Positions 1 through 8,372 of a DNA stretch of 64,000 bases are shown in pieces. The notes under the pieces were generated by a model. That model searched no databases. It was not told the DNA's origin and was given only the letters and a program-made list of their open reading frames with translations. The position numbers were made by a program, and so were the translations under genes. Within the stretch, counting starts at the first letter, position 1, and every line of letters starts with the position of its first letter. This DNA comes from Allobosea sp. Leaf344. GTDB lineage: Bacteria > Pseudomonadota > Alphaproteobacteria > Rhizobiales > Beijerinckiaceae. The stretch is taken from NCBI RefSeq assembly GCF_001426225.1, contig NZ_LMRT01000001.1, positions 723,090 to 787,089 on the forward strand. Direction: 5' to 3'.

Positions 1-426
1 CACCGTGTCGACCACCGCGGCGACCGAGGCCGGATCGAGCCCGGCGATCGCCTCGTCGAGATTGGCGCGCTGCATCTTCAGCGCGGCGATGAAGGTCGCC
101 GCCGGCGTATCCGCCATCGCCCGCGCATCGGCGAATTCGTCGACCGGCCGCATCGCCAGTTGCAGCGCCGCGGAGAGCGCGGCCCGGAACTCGCCATAGG
201 AGGCGAAGCCCAGCACCCGCACGAAGCGCGTCACCGTCGCGTTCGAAGCCTGGCTCCGGTCGGCGAGGCCGTCGATCGAGGCGGTCGCCGTCTCCAGCGG
301 GTGCGCCAGCACGAAATCGGCGATCCGCTTATGGCCGTTGCTGAGGAGTGGGTAGGCCCGTGCGATCCGGTTGGCGAGATCGGTGGAGGGTTTGAGGGCG
401 TGGGCCATGCTGCTCACGGCGTCCAT
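1..426 (-). CDS. MurR/RpiR family transcriptional regulator (partial, C-terminus off the window)
   Basis: Reading the minus strand from about 426 to the window edge gives an open frame with no stop. It carries an RpiR-type N-terminal helix-turn-helix: the segments LSNGHKRIADFVL and SQASNATVTRFVRVLGF match the HTH_6 pattern of this family. The sugar-isomerase-like (SIS) effector domain that normally follows would lie beyond base 1. In-frame ATG codons exist at 426 and 408, and neither has a clear Shine-Dalgarno, so the start is uncertain by six residues. The gene is divergent from the family-5 ABC transporter operon that begins at 510, with about 83 bases between them. It is therefore the likely local regulator of that operon. 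The effector is not known. Confidence 0.85.
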   Translation of the reverse strand, partial: MDAVSSMAHALKPSTDLANRIARAYPLLSNGHKRIADFVLAHPLETATASIDGLADRSQASNATVTRFVRVLGFASYGEFRAALSAALQLAMRPVDEFADARAMADTPAATFIAALKMQRANLDEAIAGLDPASVAAVVDTV

Positions 427-509
427 TGACGGGCAAATATTTTCATGATGTCTATTCGACGAAATCAAACCTGTCAAAAACGCCTCAGGGCCCGGACCGG
501 AGAACTTTC
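427..509. promoter_or_regulatory. Divergent promoter/operator region between RpiR regulator and peptide-type ABC operon
   Basis: This short spacer is AT-rich for the window and holds the palindromic core AAATATTT at about 435-442, flanked by TTTCATGATG. It is the only non-coding DNA between the divergent regulator and the transporter operon, so both promoters and any RpiR operator should lie here. No -35/-10 pair can be assigned confidently. Confidence 0.35.
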
Positions 510-2120
510 ATGCGTAGCCGCCTCCTCGCCGCGCTGCTGGCCAGCGCCTGCTTCGTCGCCACCCCGGCCCTGGCGCAGACCCTGAAGGTCGCGCTCGCCT
601 CCGAGCCGACGGCGGTCGATCCGCATTATCACGATCTCACCCCGAACAACGCGCTGGCCCAGCATATTTTCGACGGGCTGACGACGCAGGACGAGCAGCA
701 GAAGGTCAAGCCAGCTCTGGCCACCTCCTGGAGCAATGACGGCAAGAACACCTGGACCTTCAAGCTGCGCCAGGGCGTCACATTTTCGAACGGCAAGCCC
801 TTCACCGCCGAGGACGCCATCTTCACCTTCTGCCGGACGCTGAAGAACGAGACCAAGATCACCGGCTCCTTCGCCGACGTCACCGGCAATTTCGCCTCGG
901 TGAAGGCGCCGGATCCGCATACGCTGGTGGTCGAGACCAAGCAGCCGGAGCCGCTGCTGCCGACGCTGATCGGCACCGTCGGCATCATCAGCGCCGGGCT
1001 CGCCAAGCACGACCAGATCAGCTTCGACCTCGCCGGCAATTGCGGCGTCACCGGGGAATGGCCGACGCTGACCAGCTTCAACGACGGCAGCGCCGCCATC
1101 GGCACCGGCCCCTACAAGCTGAAGAGCTATGTCCGCGGCTCGGCCATCGAGCTCGAGCGCAACGACACACATTGGGCCGGCAAGCAGCCCTGGGCGAGCG
1201 TCCGCTTCGTGCCGGTCACCAATGCCGGGCCGCGTCTCGCCGGGCTGATCGCCGGGGATTACGACGTCATCGAGAACCCGGCCGCGCGCGATCTCGGCCG
1301 CATCAACAATGACAAGCGCTTCGCGACCGTGATCACCCCGTCCACCCGCGTCATCTATTTCCAGCTCGACGTCGCGCGGGAGCCCAGCCCCTTCGTCAAG
1401 GCGGAAGGCGACAAGAACCCGCTGAAGGATGTGCGCGTGCGGCGCGCCATGTCGATGGCGATCGACCGCGACGCCATCGTCAAGCGGCTGATGGACGGCG
1501 CGGCGCAGCCGGCCTACCAGTTCCTGCCGACCGGGATGTTCGGCACGCTGCCGAACCCGCCGGTGATCAAATACGACCCCGCCGCCGCCAAGAAGCTGCT
1601 GGCCGAGGCCGGCTATCCCAACGGCTTCCAGATCACCCTCTCGGCGACCAATGACCGTTACATCAATGACGGGCAGATCACGCAGGCGGTGGCGCAGTAT
1701 CTCGCGCAGATCGGCATCAAAGCCGATGTCGACGCGATGACGCGGGCGATCTATTTCCCGCGCCGGGCGAAGAAGGAGTTCTCGGTCGCGCTCGGCGGCT
1801 GGGGCTCGGGCACCGGCGAGGCGGCCTCCTTCCTGCGGCAATGGCCCGCCACCCCCGACGCGGCCAAGACCATCGGCGGCTCCAATTACGGCGGCTGGCA
1901 GGATGCGGAATTTGACACACTGATCCGCGAGGCGATCCAGACGCTGGACGATGCCAAGCGCGAGGAGCTGCTGCGCAAGGCCGGCGCCCGGGCCCTGGAG
2001 GGCGCGGCGTTCATCCCGCTGCATTTCGAGAGCACGATCTGGGCCTCCAAGGCGGCGATCAAGGTCACCGGCCGCGCCGACCAGTTCACCCTCGCCATGT
2101 CGATGCAGCCGAACCCGTGA
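510..2120 (+). CDS. ABC transporter substrate-binding protein, family 5 (oligopeptide/dipeptide type)
   Basis: The 536-residue precursor is a periplasmic solute-binding protein of the SBP_bac_5 family. It opens with a Sec signal peptide (hydrophobic LLAALLASACFVATPA, cleavage expected after ALA at about residue 22). The mature part begins TLKVALASEPTAVDPHYHD, typical of DppA/OppA-like proteins, and the length is normal. The start was placed at the ATG just before the signal peptide; an in-frame upstream codon would add 28 residues that do not look like protein. It is the first gene of an operon with two permeases, two ATPases and a hydrolase. The family also binds glutathione, opines and nickel chelates, so the exact ligand cannot be read from sequence. 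Confidence 0.92.
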   Translation: MRSRLLAALLASACFVATPALAQTLKVALASEPTAVDPHYHDLTPNNALAQHIFDGLTTQDEQQKVKPALATSWSNDGKNTWTFKLRQGVTFSNGKPFTAEDAIFTFCRTLKNETKITGSFADVTGNFASVKAPDPHTLVVETKQPEPLLPTLIGTVGIISAGLAKHDQISFDLAGNCGVTGEWPTLTSFNDGSAAIGTGPYKLKSYVRGSAIELERNDTHWAGKQPWASVRFVPVTNAGPRLAGLIAGDYDVIENPAARDLGRINNDKRFATVITPSTRVIYFQLDVAREPSPFVKAEGDKNPLKDVRVRRAMSMAIDRDAIVKRLMDGAAQPAYQFLPTGMFGTLPNPPVIKYDPAAAKKLLAEAGYPNGFQITLSATNDRYINDGQITQAVAQYLAQIGIKADVDAMTRAIYFPRRAKKEFSVALGGWGSGTGEAASFLRQWPATPDAAKTIGGSNYGGWQDAEFDTLIREAIQTLDDAKREELLRKAGARALEGAAFIPLHFESTIWASKAAIKVTGRADQFTLAMSMQPNP

Positions 2121-2181
2121 CGCGCTCCCCGCCGCGGCCTGCCGACCCGGCCGCGGCGGGTGACACGTTCCCCAGGACATC

Positions 2182-3159
2182 ATGACCGCCTTCATCCTGC
2201 AGCGCCTGATCCAGAGCATCTTCGTGCTTCTGGCCGTGTCGATCGTGGTGTTCTTCGCTGTCTACGGGATCGGCGACCCGATCGAGCTGCTCGTGCCGCC
2301 GCAGGTCAGCGACGCCGAGCGCCAGGCGCTGATCCGCCGGCTGGGGCTCGATCTCCCGGTCTGGCAGCAATATCTCACCTTTATGGGCAATGCGCTGCGC
2401 GGCGATCTCGGGCGCTCCTTCGTCCATGGCGTCTCGGCGATCGAGCTGATCCTGGCCCGGCTGCCGGCGACGGTGGAGCTCGTCCTGCTGTCGATGGCGC
2501 TGGCGATCGTCATCGGCGTGCCGCTCGGCCTCTATGCCGGGCTCGCGCCCGACAGCCGGACCTCCCGGGTGATCATGGCCGGGACCGTGCTCGGCTTCTC
2601 GCTGCCGAGCTTCTGGAAGGGGATGATGCTGATCCTGCTGTTCTCGGTGCTGCTCGGCGTGCTGCCGACGGCGGGACGCGGCGAGACGATCAGCCTCTTC
2701 GGCATTCAGACCAGCCTGTTCACGGCCAATGGGCTGAAACATCTCGCCTTGCCGGCGCTCAACCTCGCCATCCCCAACATGGCGCTGCTGATCCGCGTCG
2801 TGGCGGCGGGCGCCACCGAGGCGATGGCGCAGGATTACGTGAAATATGCGCGGGCCAAGGGCGTGCGGCCGCGCCGCATCGTCGGCCGCCATGTGCTGCG
2901 CAACATCCTGATCCCGGTGGTCACCGTGATCGGCATCGAATTCGGCAGCCTGGTCGCCTTCTCGACGATCACCGAGACGGTCTTCGCCTGGCCCGGCATG
3001 GGCAAGCTGCTGATCGATTCGATCTACCAGCTCGATCGCCCCGTGGTCGTCGCCTATGTCATGCTCGCCACCCTGCTGTTCGTCACCGTCAACCTGCTGG
3101 TCGACATCCTCTACGCCGCGCTCGATCCCCGCGTGAAACTGGCGGGGACCCGCGCATGA
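2182..3159 (+). CDS. ABC transporter permease, DppB/OppB type
   Basis: The 325-residue inner-membrane protein has the layout of DppB-type permeases: an N-terminal anchoring helix (about residues 9-29), a periplasmic segment, then five membrane helices. The coupling loop containing EAMAQDYVKYARAKGV matches the EAA motif that contacts the ATPase. It would form half of the translocation channel for the solute delivered by the binding protein encoded just upstream. Its stop overlaps the next start (ATGA), which indicates translational coupling with the second permease. Confidence 0.92.
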   Translation: MTAFILQRLIQSIFVLLAVSIVVFFAVYGIGDPIELLVPPQVSDAERQALIRRLGLDLPVWQQYLTFMGNALRGDLGRSFVHGVSAIELILARLPATVELVLLSMALAIVIGVPLGLYAGLAPDSRTSRVIMAGTVLGFSLPSFWKGMMLILLFSVLLGVLPTAGRGETISLFGIQTSLFTANGLKHLALPALNLAIPNMALLIRVVAAGATEAMAQDYVKYARAKGVRPRRIVGRHVLRNILIPVVTVIGIEFGSLVAFSTITETVFAWPGMGKLLIDSIYQLDRPVVVAYVMLATLLFVTVNLLVDILYAALDPRVKLAGTRA

Positions 3160-4043
3160 GCCTGTCGCCCGAGACGATGACCCCGGTCCGCGCCGGGGTG
3201 CTGAAGCGCCTGCGCAACCGCCCGACGCTGCGCGGCGCCGGCATTCTCCTCGCCATCCTCGTCGCGCTGGCCTTGCTGGCGCCGGTGATCGCCCCCCAGA
3301 ACCCGCATGACCTCGCCGCGCTCAACGTGATGGACAACCGCCTGCCGCCCGGCGCCGCGAGCCTGACCGGGACGACCTATTGGCTCGGCACCGACGCGCA
3401 GGGCCGGGACATGCTGAGCGCCATCCTCTACGGGCTGCGCACCAGCCTGATGGTCGGGCTGTCGGCGACGCTGGGCGCCCTGGTCATCGGGGTCGCCGCT
3501 GGACTCGTGGCGGCGCAGTTCGGTGGGGCGATCGACGCGGCGATCATGCGCATCGTCGATTTCATGCTCGGCTTTCCCTCGATCCTCGTGGCGCTGGTGC
3601 TGCTCTCGGCGATCGGGCGCGGCGTCGACAAGGTGGTGCTGGCGATCGTGCTGGTGCAATGGGCGCAATATGCCAGGCTGATGCGCGCGGCGGCGATGGT
3701 CGAGCGCCGCAAGGAGTATATCGAGGCCGCGGTCAATTTCGGCCTGCCGACCCGCCACATCATGCTGACGCATCTCCTGCCGAACGCGATCGGCTCCGTG
3801 CTGGTGGTGGCCTCGGTCAGCATCGCCGGCGCGATCACGCTGGAGGCGACGCTGTCCTTCCTCGGCGTCGGCGTGCCGATCACGCAGCCTTCGCTGGGCC
3901 TGCTCATCGCCAACGGCTTCGAGTTCCTGCTCTCCGGCGAATATTGGATCGCGGTGTTCCCGGGCATCGCGCTGGTGCTGCTGATCATGTCGCTCAACCT
4001 CGTCGGAGACAGGCTGCGCCGCAGCCTGAACGTGCGCTCGTGA
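3156..4043 (+). CDS. ABC transporter permease, DppC/OppC type
   Basis: This 295-residue membrane protein is the second permease of the family-5 importer. The N-terminus (KRLRNRPTLRGAGILLAILVALALL) followed by YWLGTDAQGRDMLSAILYG is the classic DppC/OppC signature, and the EAA-type loop is seen at ERRKEYIEAAVNFG. The chosen ATG overlaps the stop of the preceding permease by four bases, and its own stop overlaps the GTG start of the next ATPase. The operon is therefore fully coupled. It is expected to pair with the DppB-type protein in the inner membrane. Confidence 0.92.
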   Translation: MSLSPETMTPVRAGVLKRLRNRPTLRGAGILLAILVALALLAPVIAPQNPHDLAALNVMDNRLPPGAASLTGTTYWLGTDAQGRDMLSAILYGLRTSLMVGLSATLGALVIGVAAGLVAAQFGGAIDAAIMRIVDFMLGFPSILVALVLLSAIGRGVDKVVLAIVLVQWAQYARLMRAAAMVERRKEYIEAAVNFGLPTRHIMLTHLLPNAIGSVLVVASVSIAGAITLEATLSFLGVGVPITQPSLGLLIANGFEFLLSGEYWIAVFPGIALVLLIMSLNLVGDRLRRSLNVRS

Positions 4044-5026
4044 GCGGGCCGACGCTGCTCGAGGTGCGCGGCCTGCGCACCGTGTTCCATGCGGCGGACG
4101 GGGCCTGGGCCGCGGTCGACGGGGTCGATCTCAGCGTCGGCAGCGGCGAGGTGCTGGGGCTGGTGGGCGAATCCGGCTCCGGCAAATCCGTCACCGGCTT
4201 CTCGCTGATCCAGCTGATCGACCCGCCCGGCGAAATCGTCGCCGGCAGCATCGTCTTCAAGGGCGAGGATCTGCGGGGCGCGACGGCGGAGCGGCTGCGG
4301 GCGCTGCGGGGCGATCGTATCGCGATGATCTTCCAGGACCCGCTGATGACGCTCAATCCGGTGCTCAGCATCGGCGAGCAGATGGCGGAGGCGGTGCTCG
4401 AGCATCGTGCCATGCCGCGCGCCGAGGCTCTGGCGCTGGCGGCGCGGGCGCTCGGCCGGGTCGGCATCTCCGAGCCGGAGACGCGGCTGCGGCAATATCC
4501 GCACGAATTTTCCGGCGGCATGCGCCAGCGAGTCGCGATCGCGACCGCGCTGCTCAACGAGCCCGACCTGATCATCGCCGACGAGCCGACCACGGCGCTC
4601 GACGTGACGATCCAGAGCCAGATCCTCTACGAGATGCAGAAGCTCGCCCGCGACACCGGCACCGCGGTGATCTGGATCACCCACGACCTCGCCGTTGTCG
4701 CCGAACTCGCCGACCGCATCGCGGTGATGTATGCCGGCCGCGTCGTCGAGACCGGCCCGGTCGACCTCGTGCTGGATGCGCCGCGCCACCCCTATACCAG
4801 CGGGCTGCTCGGCTCCTCGGCCGCGATGGTCGAGCCGGGCGGGCGCCTGCGCCAGATCGACGGCATGGCGCCGCGCATCGACAGCCGTCCCAGCGGCTGC
4901 CCGTTCCGGCCGCGCTGCGACAGGGCCTTGCCGCTCTGTGCTGAGATCGACCCGCCGCCCACCCCCGAGGGGCCGCGCCAGTATCGCTGCCATAATCCGG
5001 TTCCGCAGGCGGAGGCGGCGCCATGA
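4040..5026 (+). CDS. ABC transporter ATP-binding protein, DppD/OppD type
   Basis: The 328-residue cytoplasmic ATPase has Walker A GESGSGKS (residues 43-50), the signature FSGGMRQRV (about 157) and Walker B LIIADEPTTALD (about 176-187). The C-terminal oligopeptide/dipeptide extension contains GCPFRPRC and further cysteines, the usual place for the OppD-type Fe-S or cysteine cluster. Translation starts at a GTG that overlaps the stop of the upstream permease. It should form a heterodimer with the DppF-type ATPase that follows, whose ATG overlaps this stop. Confidence 0.93.
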   Translation: MSGPTLLEVRGLRTVFHAADGAWAAVDGVDLSVGSGEVLGLVGESGSGKSVTGFSLIQLIDPPGEIVAGSIVFKGEDLRGATAERLRALRGDRIAMIFQDPLMTLNPVLSIGEQMAEAVLEHRAMPRAEALALAARALGRVGISEPETRLRQYPHEFSGGMRQRVAIATALLNEPDLIIADEPTTALDVTIQSQILYEMQKLARDTGTAVIWITHDLAVVAELADRIAVMYAGRVVETGPVDLVLDAPRHPYTSGLLGSSAAMVEPGGRLRQIDGMAPRIDSRPSGCPFRPRCDRALPLCAEIDPPPTPEGPRQYRCHNPVPQAEAAP

Positions 5027-6030
5027 CCGCGCCCCTCTTCGAACTGCGCGGGGTCCGCAAATATTTCCGCGGCAAGAGCACTCTGGCGCAGACGCTGCTC
5101 GCCGCCATCGGCAGGGGCGAGCCCCCCAAAACTTTGAAGGCGGTCGACGGCGTCGATCTCGCCGTGATGAAGGGCGAGGTGCTGGGCCTCGTCGGCGAAT
5201 CCGGCTGCGGCAAGTCGACCCTGGCGCGGATCGCGACCGGGATCATCCCGCCCAGCGCGGGCGAGGCGATCTATGACGGGCGCAGCGTCGCCGGGCTGAA
5301 GGGCAAGGAGCGGCTGGATTACCTGCTGAAGGTGCAGATGATCTTCCAGGACCCGCATGCCTCGCTCAATCCGCGGATGAAGGTCGCGCGGATCGTCGGC
5401 GAGGCGCTGTCGGTGCATGGGCTGGTGCCCAAAGCCGCGATCGATGCGGAGGTCGACCGGGCGCTGAGCGAAGTCGGCCTCGACCTCGCCTATCGCGACC
5501 GTTATCCGCACCAATTCTCGGGCGGGCAGCGCCAGCGCATCGGCATCGCCCGCGCGCTCGCCGTGAAGCCGGATTTCCTGGTCTGCGACGAGCCGGTCTC
5601 GGCGCTCGACGTCTCCATCCAGGCCCAGGTCATCAACCTGTTCATGGACATCCGGGCGCGCCACGGCCTGACCTATCTGTTCGTGAGCCATGATCTCGGC
5701 CTGGTGCGCCACATCAGCGACCGCGTCGCGATCATGTATCTCGGCCGCATCGTCGAGATCGGCCCGGCCAAAGCGGTCTTCGCCGCGCCCGCGCATCCCT
5801 ACAGCGCGGCACTGGTCAAGGCGATCCCCTCCGCGAAAGGGCGCAAGCGCGTGTTCGAGCCGGTCAGCGGCGAGATCCCGTCGCCCCTGGCGCCGCCGCC
5901 CGGCTGTCCGTTCCACCCGCGCTGCCCCCAGGCGATGGCGATCTGCCGCGAGGTCCGCCCCGCGCTCGTCGAGATCGCGCCCGGCCGCAGCGCCGCCTGC
6001 CATCTGCACAGCTCCCAGGGCACCCCATGA
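5023..6030 (+). CDS. ABC transporter ATP-binding protein, DppF/OppF type
   Basis: This 335-residue ATPase is the partner of the DppD-type protein. Walker A is GESGCGKST (from about residue 59), the signature is FSGGQRQRI (about 165) and Walker B is FLVCDEPVSALD. The C-terminal cysteine-containing segment GCPFHPRCPQAMAIC is characteristic of OppF/DppF. The start overlaps the previous stop by four bases, and its stop overlaps the start of the alpha/beta hydrolase. The complete importer is thus binding protein, two permeases and two ATPases, with the hydrolase as a sixth coupled gene. Confidence 0.93.
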   Translation: MTAPLFELRGVRKYFRGKSTLAQTLLAAIGRGEPPKTLKAVDGVDLAVMKGEVLGLVGESGCGKSTLARIATGIIPPSAGEAIYDGRSVAGLKGKERLDYLLKVQMIFQDPHASLNPRMKVARIVGEALSVHGLVPKAAIDAEVDRALSEVGLDLAYRDRYPHQFSGGQRQRIGIARALAVKPDFLVCDEPVSALDVSIQAQVINLFMDIRARHGLTYLFVSHDLGLVRHISDRVAIMYLGRIVEIGPAKAVFAAPAHPYSAALVKAIPSAKGRKRVFEPVSGEIPSPLAPPPGCPFHPRCPQAMAICREVRPALVEIAPGRSAACHLHSSQGTP

Positions 6031-6908
6031 CCACGACCGACAGCCTCTCCCTGCCGCAGGGCCGCGGCAGCCTGCCCTTCATCGACGCCCGCCATCCCGC
6101 GACGCCGCTGGAGATCAATTATTACCGGCCGGCCCGTCACGGCCCCGATGACGAGGTGGTCTTCGTCCAGCACGGCATGATGCGCAATGGCGACGACTAC
6201 CGGGATTTCTGGATCGACGCGGCCGACAAGCATAATCTGCTGATCGTGGCGCCGACCTTCGGCACCACCCATTTCCGCGGGGCGGAGGGCTATAATAATG
6301 GGCTCGTTCTGTCGCGCGAGGGCGTGGTGGCGCCGCAGCAGGACTGGCTCTACGCGATCCCGGCGCGCATCGTCGCGGCGCTGCGCGCCGGTGGCACGAC
6401 TCGCCGCGAGCGGGTGAAGATCTACGGCCATTCCGCCGGCGGGCAGTTCCTGCACCGGCTGCTCGCGACCCAGGCCGAGCATCCTTTCGAGGCGGCGACG
6501 GCCGGCAATCCCGGCTGGTACACGCTGCCGACCTTGGCCCGCCCTTTCCCGGAAGGGCTCGGCGGGCTCGGCCTCGGCGAGGAGGCGCTGGCGCGCTGGC
6601 TCGCCTTTCCCATGACCATCCTCGCCGGCGACCAGGATATCGCGGAGAGCGACCCCAATCTGCCGGCCAATCCAGAAGCGCTCGCGCAGGGGCCGCATCG
6701 CTTCGCGCGCTCGCGCTACATGCTCGATTTCGCCATGGCCGAAGCGGCGAGGCTGGGGGTGCCCTGCAACTGGCAACGCATCGTCGTGCCTGGGGTCGGC
6801 CATGACGGCGCCGCCATGTCGCGCGCCACGGCGGGGCTGTGGTTCGAGGGCCGGCTGCCCGGTCCGGACGTGTTGCGGCCCGGCGCGCAGGATACGACGC
6901 GCTGGTGA
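6027..6908 (+). CDS. Alpha/beta hydrolase co-encoded with the ABC importer
   Basis: The 293-residue protein has an alpha/beta-hydrolase fold: an early strand with VVFVQHGMMRNGDDY (oxyanion region) and a nucleophile elbow GHSAGG near residue 134, followed by a late GVGHDG that can supply the catalytic histidine. No signal peptide is seen, so it is likely cytoplasmic. It is translationally coupled to the ATPase upstream and is the last gene of the operon. It therefore probably hydrolyses the imported compound, such as an ester or amide, but the substrate is unknown. A serine peptidase role is possible because such proteins share this elbow. Confidence 0.82.
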   Translation: MTTTDSLSLPQGRGSLPFIDARHPATPLEINYYRPARHGPDDEVVFVQHGMMRNGDDYRDFWIDAADKHNLLIVAPTFGTTHFRGAEGYNNGLVLSREGVVAPQQDWLYAIPARIVAALRAGGTTRRERVKIYGHSAGGQFLHRLLATQAEHPFEAATAGNPGWYTLPTLARPFPEGLGGLGLGEEALARWLAFPMTILAGDQDIAESDPNLPANPEALAQGPHRFARSRYMLDFAMAEAARLGVPCNWQRIVVPGVGHDGAAMSRATAGLWFEGRLPGPDVLRPGAQDTTRW

Positions 6909-6998
6909 AGCGGCGTCGGGTGCCCGGTCGATAATCGCGGAACCTCTCGCCGGCCCGGTTCTTACCTTCTTGCACGAAGCAACCAGGGAGAACCCCAG

Positions 6999-7427
6999 AT
7001 GTCGCTTACTTCACTCGCTCGCGCGGCCCTCGCCACCACCATGATCATCGGTGGCGCCAGCCTCGCCCTCTCGCAGACCAGCTCCACCGTCGGCACCGGC
7101 GGCTCGTCCGCCGGCGGCGGCACCAGCTCCTCGACCGTCGGCACCGGCGGCTCCTCGGCCGGCACCGGCTCCGGCTCGGCCTCCACCCTCGGCACGGGCG
7201 GCTCCTCGGCCGGCGGCGGCCAGAGCTCGTCCACGGTCGGCACCGCCGGTTCGGCGGCCGGCACCGGCTCCGGCTCGGCCTCGACGCTCGGAACCGGCGG
7301 CTCCTCGGCCGGCGGCGGCCAGAGCTCGTCCTCGGTCGGCACCGGCGCCTCCGCGGCCGGCTCCCCCGGTCGCAGCGGCGAAGCGCCCGGCAAGGCCTTG
7401 GCCCCGGGCCAGCTGAAGAAGAACTGA
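6999..7427 (+). CDS. Secreted Gly/Ser/Thr-rich repeat protein, function unknown
   Basis: The 142-residue product has a signal peptide (LARAALATTMIIGGASLALS, cleavage near residue 25). Most of the rest is low-complexity repeats built on the 16/17-residue theme STVGTGGSSAG plus GGGQSS or TGSGSA. A 33-residue unit occurs twice in tandem (residues 52-84 and 85-117), matching a 99-base DNA duplication. The tail GEAPGKALAPGQLKKN is not repetitive. There are no cysteines or recognisable catalytic motifs. It lies in a tandem group with two other small secreted Gly/Ser-rich proteins. The sequence suggests an exported, flexible, possibly surface- or matrix-associated polypeptide. No family is recognised. 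Confidence 0.7.
   Translation: MSLTSLARAALATTMIIGGASLALSQTSSTVGTGGSSAGGGTSSSTVGTGGSSAGTGSGSASTLGTGGSSAGGGQSSSTVGTAGSAAGTGSGSASTLGTGGSSAGGGQSSSSVGTGASAAGSPGRSGEAPGKALAPGQLKKN
7152..7349 (+). repeat. Tandem 99-base direct repeat inside the Gly/Ser-rich gene
   Basis: Two adjacent copies (7152-7250 and 7251-7349) encode near-identical 33-residue blocks containing TGSGSASTLGTGGSSAGGGQ. Differences are mostly third-position changes. Smaller 16/17-residue sub-repeats are visible across 7077-7370. In-frame tandem repeats of this kind can change copy number by slippage or recombination without breaking the frame. Confidence 0.8.
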
Positions 7428-7434
7428 TCCAGTC

Positions 7435-7462
7435 CGGAGGCGGCCCGCTGCGGCCGCCTCCG
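7435..7462 (+). terminator. Strong GC hairpin between the first two Gly/Ser-rich genes
   Basis: An 11-base-pair perfect stem (CGGAGGCGGCC with GGCCGCCTCCG) encloses a 6-base loop a few bases after the stop of the upstream gene. There is no U-tract, so it may be an mRNA-stabilising or attenuating hairpin rather than a full intrinsic terminator. Confidence 0.5.
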
Positions 7463-7481
7463 CGCTTCGAGGGAGGTGAAC

Positions 7482-7829
7482 ATGCGCTTTTCCTTGGCGA
7501 TTCCCGTCCTGGCGATGCTCGGCGCCATGTCCGTCGCGGCTTCCGCCGAGTCGGTCGACAAGGTCGGCCGCAGGGCCGATGGCTCGTCCTGCACGGTCAA
7601 GGTGGAACGCCATGCCGACGGCCGCGTGACCGCCCTTTCGGGGAGCGGCGCGACCGCCTCGGCCGGTTCCGCCGGCAGCAGCGTCGCTTCCAGCTCCTCG
7701 GCCGGGGGCAGTTCCGTCCAGGTCCAGGCCGGGAACGGCTCGGTGTCGAGCTCGACCTCGGTCAGCGGCACCGGCGGAGCCTCGGCCGGCACCCTCTCCG
7801 TCAATGGCTGCACCGTCAGCGTCAACTGA
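7482..7829 (+). CDS. Secreted Ser/Gly-rich protein with one possible disulfide, function unknown
   Basis: The ATG at 7482 follows a good ribosome site (GGGAGG, about 5 bases of spacing), and the product is 115 residues. A signal peptide ends at about ASA/ESVDK. The early mature part (GRRADGSSCTVKVERHADGRVTAL) looks folded. A Ser/Gly/Val-rich stretch follows, and the C-terminal end NGCTVSVN carries the second mature cysteine. The repeated CTV motif near both ends suggests that two beta segments could be joined by a disulfide. It is the middle gene of the secreted trio. The alternative GTG two codons upstream is less well spaced from the Shine-Dalgarno. Confidence 0.65.
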   Translation: MRFSLAIPVLAMLGAMSVAASAESVDKVGRRADGSSCTVKVERHADGRVTALSGSGATASAGSAGSSVASSSSAGGSSVQVQAGNGSVSSSTSVSGTGGASAGTLSVNGCTVSVN

Positions 7830-7878
7830 ACCCGCCTCCCCTGGAGGTCCGGGTCGTCAGATACTCTGGAGCATCAAG

Positions 7879-8301
7879 ATGCGTCATCTGCTCGCTGCCG
7901 CGATCTCGGGATCGCTTCTCATCGCCATGCCCGCCTGGGCCCAGACCAGCATCACCGGCGGCACGGCCGGATCCGCCGCGGCCGGCGGAACCTCCGCCTC
8001 CACGCTCGGCACCGGCGGCACCTCGGTCGGTCCCTCCGGCACCGGCTCGTCGATCGGTTCCGGCGGTAGTGCCGCCACGGTGGATGGCAAGGCGCAGAGC
8101 CGGACGAACATCAACCAGGGCAACGGCCCGGTGCTGAACTCGAACAGCAAGGCCCAGGCCCAGGATGGCGGGACCTTCTCGAAATCCCAGACGAAGACGC
8201 AGGTGAAGGCCGGCGAAGAGGTGACGTCGCGGACCAAGACGATGTCGCATGTTCCCGGTTCTAAGCCGGTGAAGTCGCGGACCGAGATCTCGACGCAGTA
8301 A
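7879..8301 (+). CDS. Secreted Gly/Ser/Thr-rich protein related to the first gene of the trio, function unknown
   Basis: The 140-residue product begins with a signal peptide (MRHLLAAAISGSLLIAMPAWA, cleavage before Q). It then has ASTLGTGGTSVGPSGTGSS, the same motif as in the first gene of the cluster, which indicates paralogy. The second half is different: polar and Lys/Thr/Gln-rich (AQSRTNINQGNGPVLNSNSKA, then TKTQVKAGEEVTSRTKTM), suggesting short amphipathic beta-like segments. No cysteines are present in the mature part. The start was chosen at the ATG immediately before the signal peptide; upstream in-frame codons give non-protein-like sequence. Confidence 0.65.
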   Translation: MRHLLAAAISGSLLIAMPAWAQTSITGGTAGSAAAGGTSASTLGTGGTSVGPSGTGSSIGSGGSAATVDGKAQSRTNINQGNGPVLNSNSKAQAQDGGTFSKSQTKTQVKAGEEVTSRTKTMSHVPGSKPVKSRTEISTQ

Positions 8302-8319
8302 TCACCAGCGCTGCAGGCG

Positions 8320-8366
8320 GACCAGACGGGGCAGCGGCCTCCGTCCGGTCTCGCCCGCAGAGTTTT
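8320..8366 (+). terminator. Candidate terminator between the secreted trio and the convergent kinase
   Basis: GACCAGACGG (8320-8329 region) can pair with CCGTCCGGTC (8341-8350) with one mismatch. A GC-rich stretch and a run of five T near 8362-8366 follow. It sits between two converging genes. Confidence 0.4.
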
Positions 8367-8372
8367 TCCGGC

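Noticed and set aside
474-2219. A 581-codon minus-strand frame opposite the substrate-binding protein gene
   Set aside because: The plus-strand gene has a signal peptide and family homology; the antisense frame is Arg/Gly/Asp-rich with no motif.
6935-6970. An EcfG promoter before the first Gly/Ser-rich gene (GGAAC near 6940, GTT near 6959)
   Set aside because: The spacing of 14 bases is too short for the GGAAC-N16/17-cGTT pattern.
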